A stretch of DNA of 64,000 bases, taken from Aquitalea denitrificans (GTDB lineage: Bacteria > Pseudomonadota > Gammaproteobacteria > Burkholderiales > Chromobacteriaceae). The stretch lies in contig NZ_CP047241.1 of the NCBI RefSeq assembly GCF_009856625.1, positions 2,232,001 through 2,296,000 on the forward strand. Reading direction: 5' to 3'. Within the stretch, counting starts at the first letter, position 1. Each line of letters starts with the position of its first letter. Positions 26,116-34,190 of this stretch are shown piece after piece. The translations under genes were made by a program, and so were the position numbers. The notes under the pieces are model-generated. The model saw nothing but the letters and a program-made list of their open reading frames with translations, did not search any database and had not been told where the DNA came from.

Positions 26116-28779
26116 ATGGACCTTACCAGCCTTTTAAGCAGCTTCGCCGCCGCCTTCTCCCAGCACCAACGCCTGCTCACCCTGCAGCTGGATGGCGGAC
26201 AGATCGCCGCCGAGCAGTTGCTGCCCCACACCCTGGACGGCAGCGAGGGCGTGTCAGAAGCCTATCGCTATCAGCTCAGCTGTTTATCGCCCGACGGCAA
26301 TATCGAACTCAAGTCGCTGCTCGGCGTCGCCGCCCGCCTGGGGGTGCTGGATGCCGATGGCAGCCAGGTGGTGCGTTGTGGTGTGGTGTCGCGCGCCGAG
26401 CTGTTGGGGTCGGATGGCGGCTTTGCCAAGTATGGCCTCACCATTGAACCGCCGTTTGCCCTGCTGCGCCTGCGCCGCACTTCGCGGGTGTTTCAGGACT
26501 TGTCCGTCCCCGACATCGTCAAGCAGATTCTGGCCGAGCATCAGGCCAATAACCCGGTGTTCGCCCAGGTGCAGACGCTGGAGTTCCACACCGCCACGGC
26601 CAGCCCGCGCAGTTACTGTCTGCAGTATCGTGAGAGCGATTTCGACTTCATCGTGCGCCTGCTGCACGAAGAGGGGTATGCCTGGCGTTTCGAGCATGTC
26701 GATGGCGAGCATCCGCAGGTCAAGCTGGTGGTGTTTGACGATGCTTACAGCCTGCCGCCAGCGGCCAGCGAGCGGGTGCGTTTCCATCGCAGTGATGCGA
26801 CAGAAGAGGAAGATGGCTTCACCGATTGGAGCGCCGCCCGTCAGGTGGTGTCCGGTGCGGTGGCGCTGGCCAGTTTCGATTACCAGCCGGTGGCTACCCA
26901 GCATACCGGCGACCAGACCCGCATCCAGCAAGGCCGCAGTGGTGATGCCTTGCAATCCACCTTGCAGGATTACGATCCGCAGTCGCTGTACTACGCCAGC
27001 GATGCCGAGCAGCTGAGCCAGTACGCCCAGTTGCGCCAGCAGGCGCACGATGTGCAGGCCAAGCAGTTTAGCGGCAGCGGTTCGGTACGCAGCCTGCAGG
27101 CCGGGCAGTGGTTCCGCCTGGACGAGCATCCGCTGCACGAGGGCGACAGCAGCGAGCAGCGTGAATTCGTGGTCACCGGGCAAACCTTCCGCGCCAACAA
27201 CAATCTGCCGGGCGATCTGGCCAGCGGACTGCGCAGCCTGTTGGCCAGCGGGACCGACAGCACGTCAACTGACGGTCAGGACAGCAGCCCCTTCCAGACC
27301 ACCATCACCGCCCAGCGCCGTGGCATTCCGCTCACCCCGGCTTACGCCAACAGCACCCAGGCCAAGCCCACCTCCAACGGTGTACAGACCGCTACCGTGG
27401 TGGGCCCGGAAGGCGAGGAAGTGCACACCGACGCACTGGGCCGCATCAAGGTGCAATTCCACTGGCAGCGGCCAGACGAACACCCCGGTATCGGTGCCAA
27501 TCTGGATGACAAATCCTCCTGCTGGCTGCGCGTGGCCATGCCCAGCGCCGGGGCCGGCTGGGGCCACCAGTTCATCCCGCGCATCGGCCAGGAAGTGCTG
27601 GTCGACTTTATCGAAGGCGATATCGACCGCCCGGTCATCGTCGGCGTGCTGTACAACGGCAGCCACGCCACCCCGGCCTTTAGCGGTGCCGGTGCGCTGC
27701 CCGCCAACAAGACGCTGTCCGGTATCAAATCCAAGGAACACCAGGGCGGGCAGTACAACGAACTGCTGTTCGACGACACTCCCGGCGAAGTACGGGCCAA
27801 GCTCAGTAGTGAACCCGGCAAGACCCAGCTCAACCAGGGCTACCTCACCCACCCGCGCAGCAATGGCAAAGCCCAAGCACGCGGCGAAGGCTTCGAACTA
27901 CGCACCGACCAGCACGGTGCCATCCGCGCCGCCCACGGCCTGCTGCTCAGCACCGAAGCGCAAAACGGCGCATCCGGCAAACAACTGGCACGCGAACACG
28001 CGCAAAGCCAGCTCGACGCCGCGCTCAGCCTCAGCCAAAGCCTGGGCGACACCGCCGCAGCACAACTGGCCGACAGCATGGAAACCGGGCCGGACGCCAT
28101 CAACCCCGACAACGGCAAAGACGGCAACAAGGATAGCGGCCACCTGCAACACCACGCCGCCGCGCTCAAAGCCTGGGAAGCCGGCAGCAATACCGACAAG
28201 GAAGGCAAAACCGCCAGCAGCGGCAACAGCAGCCAGGCTGGCCAACAGCCGCTGCTCATCCTGTCCGCCCCGGCCGGCATCGCCAGCCTCACCGAACAAA
28301 GCCAGACCCTCAGCGCCGGCACCAACCTCAACCTCATCGCCCAGCGCGACGCCAACCACACCACCGGCCGCCGCTGGCTGCACAACGTCGGCCAGCACAT
28401 CAGCCTGTTTGTCGCCGGGGTGAAAGACCAGATCGCGCTGAAGCTGATTGCGGCGAAGGGCAAGGTGCAGCTACAGGCGCAGAGCGATGCGATGGAACTG
28501 ACGGCGGATAAGGATGTGACCATCACCTCCTGCAAAGAAAGGATTGTGGTCAACGCCAAGCAGGAAATCCTGCTGACCAGTGGCGGTGCTTATATCCGGT
28601 TAAAAGGCGGCAATATCGAAATCCACTGCCCGGGCACGGTAAGTGTGAAGGGGGCCAACCATGCGCTGAGCGGGCCAGACCAGATGAATCCACCACTGCC
28701 AAGCTTCCCTAATACCGTATGCAAACCCTGTATGGCCAAAGCATTCAATCAGGCCAATCCACTGGTGGCCGCCAAATGA
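26116..28779 (+). CDS. vgrG: T6SS spike protein VgrG (TssI) with DUF2345
   Basis: An 887-residue spike protein. Residues ~1-350 are the gp27-like base (SEAYRYQLSCLS, RESDFDFIVRLLHEEGYAW); ~430-520 the gp5-like OB fold and needle start (HTDALGRIKVQFHWQ, GWGHQFIPRIGQEVLVDFIE); ~690-840 a DUF2345 beta-prism extension typical of cargo-bearing VgrGs (VQLQAQSDAMELTADKDVTI). The C-terminal ~40 residues hold a CKPCMAK motif. It overlaps the DUF4123 chaperone gene by 4 bases, which is the classic loading arrangement for an effector encoded just downstream. Confidence 0.95.
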   Translation: MDLTSLLSSFAAAFSQHQRLLTLQLDGGQIAAEQLLPHTLDGSEGVSEAYRYQLSCLSPDGNIELKSLLGVAARLGVLDADGSQVVRCGVVSRAELLGSDGGFAKYGLTIEPPFALLRLRRTSRVFQDLSVPDIVKQILAEHQANNPVFAQVQTLEFHTATASPRSYCLQYRESDFDFIVRLLHEEGYAWRFEHVDGEHPQVKLVVFDDAYSLPPAASERVRFHRSDATEEEDGFTDWSAARQVVSGAVALASFDYQPVATQHTGDQTRIQQGRSGDALQSTLQDYDPQSLYYASDAEQLSQYAQLRQQAHDVQAKQFSGSGSVRSLQAGQWFRLDEHPLHEGDSSEQREFVVTGQTFRANNNLPGDLASGLRSLLASGTDSTSTDGQDSSPFQTTITAQRRGIPLTPAYANSTQAKPTSNGVQTATVVGPEGEEVHTDALGRIKVQFHWQRPDEHPGIGANLDDKSSCWLRVAMPSAGAGWGHQFIPRIGQEVLVDFIEGDIDRPVIVGVLYNGSHATPAFSGAGALPANKTLSGIKSKEHQGGQYNELLFDDTPGEVRAKLSSEPGKTQLNQGYLTHPRSNGKAQARGEGFELRTDQHGAIRAAHGLLLSTEAQNGASGKQLAREHAQSQLDAALSLSQSLGDTAAAQLADSMETGPDAINPDNGKDGNKDSGHLQHHAAALKAWEAGSNTDKEGKTASSGNSSQAGQQPLLILSAPAGIASLTEQSQTLSAGTNLNLIAQRDANHTTGRRWLHNVGQHISLFVAGVKDQIALKLIAAKGKVQLQAQSDAMELTADKDVTITSCKERIVVNAKQEILLTSGGAYIRLKGGNIEIHCPGTVSVKGANHALSGPDQMNPPLPSFPNTVCKPCMAKAFNQANPLVAAK

Positions 28780-29564
28780 GTCATCGCATCCTGTTAAACC
28801 AAGCCACGCCACAAGCCTGGCTCACGCTGCTACAGAACCATGCAGCCGCATTGGCACTGGAATGGCTGGACCTGATTGTGGATCAGGCGGAATTGAGTCC
28901 TGCATGGCAGAGCCGGATTAGCACACTCAACAAGCCGGTAGCACTGCTACAGGACACCCCGCATGAAGAAGCGGCAGAAGCCGGCCCGGTACTGGTACGC
29001 GTTCCGCTCCATGTTGCCGACCCGCAACTGCTGAAATTACTGCAGCGATGGCACGGTCAGCCCAGGGTAATGGCCCTGCTAAGCAGCTGGGACTTTGCCG
29101 ACCTGGTCAATAACTGCCGTCTGTGCCTGCAGGCATCCTGGGAACGGGGATTGAAAAAAGGCGTATTGCGCTATCACGACCCCCGGCTGTTTGCCGCTGT
29201 GGTGGATACGCTGGATGACGACAATCGCAGCCTGCTATTACGCCCTGCCCGTGAATGGCACTGGCTGGACCGTGATGGCAACGCCCGCATGCAGGACACC
29301 GGAAAATGGCAAAGTCCGCCGCCCGCCATCTGGCTGGACGAAACCCTGCCATTACAAGACAGCCAGGTGGATGCCCTGGCCAATTGGCATGTTGCCGAGC
29401 AATGGCGGCAAAACCACCTGCTCAGTCCGGAGGAATTCCAACTGCAGTCCGAAGAAGAGCTGATGACGCAGCTGGCACACGCGCACCAGGCTGCGGACAA
29501 AGCAAAATTGTGGTCGGAAGATGCACGAATGCCATTCATTGAGCAATTTTTGCGTATTAACTAA
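28776..29564 (+). CDS. DUF4123 T6SS effector chaperone (Tap/TEC)
   Basis: A 262-residue DUF4123 protein, the adaptor that loads a cognate effector onto VgrG. Readable signatures are PLLVRVPLHVADPQLL-like PVLVRVPLHVADPQLL, RVMALLSSW, VLRYHDPRLF and WHWLDRDGNARM. ATG 28776 overlaps the vgrG stop (ATGA), so the two are coupled. The effector it serves is probably Tle1 (34181), which is 4.6 kb away because of the intervening amplified array. Confidence 0.88.
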   Translation: MSHRILLNQATPQAWLTLLQNHAAALALEWLDLIVDQAELSPAWQSRISTLNKPVALLQDTPHEEAAEAGPVLVRVPLHVADPQLLKLLQRWHGQPRVMALLSSWDFADLVNNCRLCLQASWERGLKKGVLRYHDPRLFAAVVDTLDDDNRSLLLRPAREWHWLDRDGNARMQDTGKWQSPPPAIWLDETLPLQDSQVDALANWHVAEQWRQNHLLSPEEFQLQSEEELMTQLAHAHQAADKAKLWSEDARMPFIEQFLRIN

Positions 29565-29612
29565 GCATATTTAAGATGTTGTAACGACACCCTTACCGAA
29601 GACAAATCAAAA

Positions 29613-30983
29613 ATGAAAATCAAACTGAAAAGCACCACTGCACTTCTTAGCTGGGCATTCTTGATTAGCAACATATCAACAGCACCAATAGCATTGGCTG
29701 GCAATAATACTTCCCCACTAGCCGGCAGTTATGTAATGACAGACGAAAACTGGCTACCATCCCATCTAAAACTAGAAAAGTCAGGAAAGTTTCACTGGAA
29801 TTTATATTACAACGGGCACTATAACGTTAGCGGCACCTGGAATATAAAAGATGAAAAAATAAACCTAATAGCCAACAAAGAAAAAGGCCACCCGAAGTAC
29901 CAGCCATACATATCAGATCAAATAAGATTCCGCCACCCCAACGACGTGATCGGCACCTACATCATTGGCACCGAAATACAAGGCATAACTGGAGATGCCG
30001 CAATTTTTGAAGATGAAAAAGGCCAAATAATAAATGGTGAAACAGATCAGAGAAATAGAGGTTTGCTAACAGCAAAAAAACCTCCTTCCTGGGGGCCATG
30101 GAAAAGAGTCGCCCTAAAGCGTATTGACGGTGAAGACAAATGGAACTGGTTTTCCGTCACAGATGCTGCACAGGAGAGCGGCATCATGCCTATGATGCTA
30201 AAAAATTCCAACAAAATTGCTCCGGCATTCAATAACATCTTACTTTCCTTAAATAATGGGGAAAACGATGAATTGATACTTTCCATGCCAAAGCCGGAAA
30301 TAAAAGAAAACCCTTTCGCAAAAAGTATTCAAAGCTTATCTTATCGAAAACAGGAAAAGCCAATCAAAGAAAAATTTATAATCGGAAAATACACATCATC
30401 CAGTACAAAATCTGAATTATGGTTAGAAAAAAATCACAGAGCAGCATGGTACTCGCAATTTGACTATCTGGAAGGAAAATGGCATATCGAAAATGGACTA
30501 GTTAAGTTCACAACCGAACTGCCTAAAACTCAGCCGACCTACCGCTTAATGACTAATGATGAAGAAAAAATCATTAAGCCTGCCACCAATGAGGAGCTGA
30601 TTATTGTCGTTGGCGTGCCAAAAGCTGGAGGTGCCAATGATATCGAAGTGCAATTCCAATCAAATGGAAAAATATTGGGTCATGCAGTCAGCAACAGTAG
30701 CGGCGATGCCATTTTGCAGTGGAGCGGATCGGCTTCTGACTGGACAAAGGTCGGCTTACGAAGAAACGGCAGCCATGATTCTTGGTCCTGGTTTGACATT
30801 CCACCAGAGCGACGCAGCAAGCGCATTGTCGGTGTAGCCATCAATGATCTTGGATTGACTAAACCCTTTGTATCTGAGTTATGGATAGGTCAATCTCAAG
30901 ATGGTGGGCTTATTTTACTAGACCCACTCATGAAGTCGGCTCTGCGCTACACGAAGAAAACAGAAAATAGTAATGCGCCTTAA
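29613..30983 (+). CDS. Secreted two-repeat protein of unknown function in T6SS island
   Basis: A 456-residue protein with a Sec signal peptide (hydrophobic TALLSWAFLISNISTA, cut near APIALAG). The mature part is an internal duplication. Each half has a small beta-rich start (AGSYVMTDENWLPSHLKLEK; IGKYTSSSTKSELWLEKN), a GTWNI/GKWHI strand, and an end module (PWKRVALKRIDGEDKWNWFS; SDWTKVGLRRNGSHDSWSWF). No family recognised. The gene is clearly AT-rich against vgrG, suggesting transfer. Between the chaperone and tli1 array it could be an immunity protein acting in the periplasm or a secreted accessory; function inferred from position only. Confidence 0.7.
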   Translation: MKIKLKSTTALLSWAFLISNISTAPIALAGNNTSPLAGSYVMTDENWLPSHLKLEKSGKFHWNLYYNGHYNVSGTWNIKDEKINLIANKEKGHPKYQPYISDQIRFRHPNDVIGTYIIGTEIQGITGDAAIFEDEKGQIINGETDQRNRGLLTAKKPPSWGPWKRVALKRIDGEDKWNWFSVTDAAQESGIMPMMLKNSNKIAPAFNNILLSLNNGENDELILSMPKPEIKENPFAKSIQSLSYRKQEKPIKEKFIIGKYTSSSTKSELWLEKNHRAAWYSQFDYLEGKWHIENGLVKFTTELPKTQPTYRLMTNDEEKIIKPATNEELIIVVGVPKAGGANDIEVQFQSNGKILGHAVSNSSGDAILQWSGSASDWTKVGLRRNGSHDSWSWFDIPPERRSKRIVGVAINDLGLTKPFVSELWIGQSQDGGLILLDPLMKSALRYTKKTENSNAP

Positions 30984-31089
30984 AATAAATCCAAGTTAGC
31001 TGACACAGTCAATGCAACGAATGATGGCAAGTGCTTTTAATTGACCAGGCATAACACAGCCATATCGAGGGCACTTGCCATACAAAAAA

Positions 31090-31245
31090 ATGGATAAACA
31101 GAAAAACCATGAAGGCGCTAATAGGTATCGAAAAATAGCACAAAATTATCAGAAAATAGCTATCTGCCTATTCGACGACGCAAACCAGGATATGGAATTG
31201 CTATGCGAAGCAACGCGCTTAGCAACAGAAAATGTTAAGAAATAA
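31090..31245 (+). CDS. Possible small protein upstream of tli1 copy 1
   Basis: A 51-codon frame, AT-rich, mostly hydrophilic (MDKQKNHEGANRYRKI... LLCEATRLATENVKK). It overlaps the first tli1 start by 14 bases. No clear ribosome-binding site and no family; it may be real, or leftover sequence. Interval 30984-31089 has no feature. Confidence 0.3.
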   Translation: MDKQKNHEGANRYRKIAQNYQKIAICLFDDANQDMELLCEATRLATENVKK

Positions 31246-31780
31246 ATTATTGGCCATCATCAGCACCCTTGCCCTGCTTAGCGGCTGCCAAAGTATGGCC
31301 GACGAAGCCACCATTGGTATTGCTGGCAGAGTAGTGAGTGCAGACAGCAGCGTCCAAATACTTAATGCAAGCCTGAATGGCAGCGGTGTCAGCGGATCTG
31401 GTGGTGATGAATGCTGCATGAGCATCCCGGCCAAATGGAAGCCGGGCATGACCGCAACGCTTAGCTGGACCAAGGACCCCAGTCCGGGAGTCAATCCTGA
31501 TGGAAAAAGACGACCAGCTCTGCCGAATGGAATAACAACCCCGGAATGGAAAAGGTGGATGAATTCTCATGAAGCCAATTATAAAAAAATGGAAAAGATC
31601 ATCCCCTTACCAAAGTATGGTGAGACGTGTGGAGTAACATTTGTATTTTTACCATGTGACGATGCTCGGGTAATTCTAGATTGTGATGAAAGATACAAAT
31701 TATTCAGAACATTGCCTGGCGGAAAGGACCGCTATCCTGAATTGATTCGTCGTATGGGAGGACGTGCGATATGCCAGTAA
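31232..31780 (+). CDS. DUF3304-type lipoprotein, tli1-like copy 1 (Tle1 immunity candidate)
   Basis: A 182-residue lipoprotein (ALLSGC lipobox, Cys19; residues Gln-Ser after Cys suit outer-membrane sorting). The shared mature core has GRVV, ASLNGSGVSG, DECCMSIPAKWKPGM and PLPKYGETCGVTFVFLPCD, with conserved Cys that may pair. DUF3304-type lipoproteins neighbour Tle1 phospholipase effectors and act as their periplasmic immunity. One of four copies; this start is MLRNK where the others are MSRNK. Middle segment (RRPALPNGITTPEW) matches copy 4, not copies 2 and 3. Confidence 0.85.
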   Translation: MLRNKLLAIISTLALLSGCQSMADEATIGIAGRVVSADSSVQILNASLNGSGVSGSGGDECCMSIPAKWKPGMTATLSWTKDPSPGVNPDGKRRPALPNGITTPEWKRWMNSHEANYKKMEKIIPLPKYGETCGVTFVFLPCDDARVILDCDERYKLFRTLPGGKDRYPELIRRMGGRAICQ

Positions 31781-31890
31781 GTCTTGCACCCTCACTATCC
31801 GGAATCCGGCTTCTTTCCAACCCGAATTGCGGACATCTTGCGACAATGCTGCGAACAGCAAAAGGATATTGCCGAAAGCTGCAAGAATGA
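31771..31890 (+). pseudogene. Truncated, frameshifted tle1 5' fragment after tli1 copy 1
   Basis: Begins ATGCCAGTAAGTCTTGCACC at the end of copy 1 as in intact tle1, but an extra C in the CCC run shifts the frame, after which the nucleotide similarity continues (GAACAGCAAAAGGATATTGC) to about 31880. Not functional as an effector. Confidence 0.75.
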
Positions 31891-32031
31891 GTGAGTTGTT
31901 AAATAGTCCGCCCTTTAACTGTAACCAATAGCATGATGACTCGACGATGCAGTAAATAAAATAACCAGCAAAATATTGGCAAGCACTACTTAAAATGACC
32001 ATGCAAAACAATTCAACCAAGCAACAACACA

Positions 32032-32583
32032 ATGTCAAGAAATAAACTACTGGCCATCATCATCAGCACTCTTGCCCTGCTTAGCGGCTGCCAAAGCATG
32101 GCCGACGAAGCCACTATTGGCGTTCCTGGCAGGGTAGTCAATACAGACCGTAGTATCATTATTCTTAATGCAAGCCTGAATGGCAGCGGTGTGAGTGGAA
32201 CAGGTGGTCAAGAGTGCTGCATGAGCATTCCGGCCAAATGGAAGCCGGGCATGACAGCAACGCTTAGCTGGACCAAGGACCCCAGTCCTGACATTAACCC
32301 TGATGGCAAAAGTGCCCCGGTAATAAAGAATGGTATAAGCACCCCAGAATGGAAAGCCTGGATGGCAAACCACAGGAAGAATTATAGAACTATAGAAAAA
32401 ACCATCCCCCTACCTAAATATGGAGAAACATGTGGGGTAACTTTTATTTTTCTTCCGTGTGATGGCATCAGAATTGTTATAGATTGTGACGAAAAATACA
32501 GTCTCTTCAAGGATCTTCCTGGTGGAAAGGAATTTTATCCTGAACTAGCCCGTCGTGCGGGGGGAGCAAAAACATGCCGGTAA
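32032..32583 (+). CDS. DUF3304-type lipoprotein, tli1-like copy 2
   Basis: A 183-residue lipoprotein, Cys20 lipobox LLSGC. Core as in copy 1 but with SAPVIKNGISTPEWKAW in the middle and a distinct C-terminus (LPCDGIRIVIDCDEKYSLF). It has diverged from copy 1 mainly in the second half. Presumed immunity or orphan immunity paralogue; position and family support this, function untested. Confidence 0.85.
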   Translation: MSRNKLLAIIISTLALLSGCQSMADEATIGVPGRVVNTDRSIIILNASLNGSGVSGTGGQECCMSIPAKWKPGMTATLSWTKDPSPDINPDGKSAPVIKNGISTPEWKAWMANHRKNYRTIEKTIPLPKYGETCGVTFIFLPCDGIRIVIDCDEKYSLFKDLPGGKEFYPELARRAGGAKTCR

Positions 32584-32705
32584 GTCTTGCACCACACTAC
32601 CCTGAGGCTGGTTACTTTCCAACCAACATAGCCCATATATTGCAACAACGCCGCGAACAGCAAAAAGATATTGCTGAAAGCTGCATGGATGAATGGGTCA
32701 TTTGA
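32574..32705 (+). pseudogene. tle1 5' fragment after tli1 copy 2 (open 43-codon mini-ORF)
   Basis: ATG 32574 overlaps the stop of copy 2, as in the intact pair. It reads 43 codons nearly identical to the Tle1 N-terminus (MPVSLAPHYPEAGYFPTN, then ILQQRREQQKDIAESCMDE) before TGA. The remainder to the next unit is decayed tle1 sequence (GATTCGACGATGCAGC resembles tle1 near 34380). Confidence 0.7.
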
Positions 32706-32834
32706 TAGCCCACCCTTTAACAGTAGCCAACAGCATGACGATTCGACGATGCAGCAAATAAAATAACCAGCAAAAATATTGGCAAGCACTACTTAAAATG
32801 ACCATGCAAAACAATTCAACCAAGCAACAGCACA

Positions 32835-33386
32835 ATGTCAAGAAATAAATTATTGGCCATCATCATCAGCACCCTTGCCCTGCTTAGCGGCTGCCAAAGC
32901 ATGGCCGACGAAGCCAGCATTGGCATTCCAGGCAGAGTAGTTAACACCGACAGTAATATCATAATACTTCGTGCAAGCTTGAATGGTAGCGGTGTGAGCG
33001 GGTCTGGTGGTGATGAATGCTGCATGAGCATTCCAGCCAAATGGAAACCGGGCATGACCGCAACGCTTAGCTGGACCAAGGACCCCAGTCCTGACATTAA
33101 TCCTGATGGAAAAAGTGCCCCGGTAATAAAGAATGGTATAAGCACTCCAGAATGGGATTCATGGATGACAAACCACAGGAAAAATTACAGAACTATAGAA
33201 AAAACTATACCACTCCCTAAATATGGAGAGACGTGTGGAGTGACATTTGTATTTTTACCGTGTGACGATGCGCGGGTAATTCTAGATTGTGATGAAAGAT
33301 ACAAATTATTTAGTACGTTACCAGGTGGAAAGGCCCGCTATCCTGAATTGATTCGTCGCATGGGAGGACGCTCGGTATGTCAGTAA
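32835..33386 (+). CDS. DUF3304-type lipoprotein, tli1-like copy 3 (mosaic)
   Basis: A 183-residue lipoprotein (Cys20). The N-terminal half and middle (SAPVIKNGISTPEW) match copy 2; the C-terminal half (VFLPCDDARVILDCDERYKLF, 20-residue core) matches copy 1. This mosaic structure suggests recombination or gene conversion within the array. Confidence 0.85.
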   Translation: MSRNKLLAIIISTLALLSGCQSMADEASIGIPGRVVNTDSNIIILRASLNGSGVSGSGGDECCMSIPAKWKPGMTATLSWTKDPSPDINPDGKSAPVIKNGISTPEWDSWMTNHRKNYRTIEKTIPLPKYGETCGVTFVFLPCDDARVILDCDERYKLFSTLPGGKARYPELIRRMGGRSVCQ

Positions 33387-33517
33387 GTCTTGCACCTCAC
33401 TATCCGGAATCCGGCTTTTTTCCGAGCAGAATTGCGGACATCTTGCAGCAACGCCGCGAACAGCAAAAAGATATTGCCGAAAGCTGCATGAAGGAACGTA
33501 CCATTAAATATGGCTGA
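33377..33517 (+). pseudogene. tle1 5' fragment after tli1 copy 3 (open 46-codon mini-ORF)
   Basis: ATG 33377 overlaps the copy 3 stop. It encodes 46 residues (MSVSLAPHYPESGFFPSRIA, then ILQQRREQQKDIAESC) matching the Tle1 N-terminus before diverging and ending at TGA 33515-33517. The open frame is kept although the catalytic domain is absent. Confidence 0.7.
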
Positions 33518-33638
33518 TTCTTAAAGGCAGCAAACAACATGATGATTCGACGATGCAGTAAACAAAATAACCAGCAAAAATATTGGCAAGTACTACTTAA
33601 AATGACCATGCAAAACAATTCAATCAAGGAACAACACA

Positions 33639-34190
33639 ATGTCAAGAAATAAATTACTGGCCATTATCATCAGCACCCTTGCGCTGCTTAGCGGCTGTCA
33701 AAGCATGGCCGACGAAGCCACCATTGGCATTCCAGGCAGGGTAGTTAACACCGACAGTAATATCATAATACTTCGTGCAAGCCTGAATGGTAGCGGAGTG
33801 AGTGGGGCTGGTGGTGATGAATGCTGCATGAGCATTCCAGCCAAATGGAAACCGGGCATGACGGCAACGCTTAGCTGGACCAAAGACCCCAGTCCGGGAA
33901 TCAATCCAGATGGCACAAGACGACCAGCCCTGCCGAATGGAATAACTACTCCAGAATGGAAAAAATGGATGAATATTCATGAAGCAAATTATAAAAAAAT
34001 GGAAAAGATCATCCCCTTACCTAAATATGGTGAGACGTGCGGTGTTACATTTATATTTTTGCCATGCGACGATGCGCGTGTGGTGATTGATTGCGAAGAA
34101 GAACACCGGTTGTTTTCAAAGCTACCTGGCGGTAAAAATTTTGATTCAGAACTAATCCGCCGCCTTGGAGGGAAAAAGACATGCCGGTAA
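33639..34190 (+). CDS. tli1: DUF3304-type lipoprotein Tli1 (copy 4, paired with full-length tle1)
   Basis: A 183-residue lipoprotein (Cys20). It overlaps tle1 by 10 bases, the closest coupling in the array, so it is the likely cognate immunity protein. Middle segment matches copy 1 (RRPALPNGITTPEWKKWM). The C-terminal part differs from the other copies (DDARVVIDCEEEHRLFSKL). As an outer-membrane-facing lipoprotein it would meet Tle1 in the periplasm. Confidence 0.88.
   Translation: MSRNKLLAIIISTLALLSGCQSMADEATIGIPGRVVNTDSNIIILRASLNGSGVSGAGGDECCMSIPAKWKPGMTATLSWTKDPSPGINPDGTRRPALPNGITTPEWKKWMNIHEANYKKMEKIIPLPKYGETCGVTFIFLPCDDARVVIDCEEEHRLFSKLPGGKNFDSELIRRLGGKKTCR

Noticed and set aside
27050..28423. 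457-codon plus-strand frame in vgrG
   Set aside because: Alternative frame of vgrG, Pro/Ser/Thr-rich, no family.
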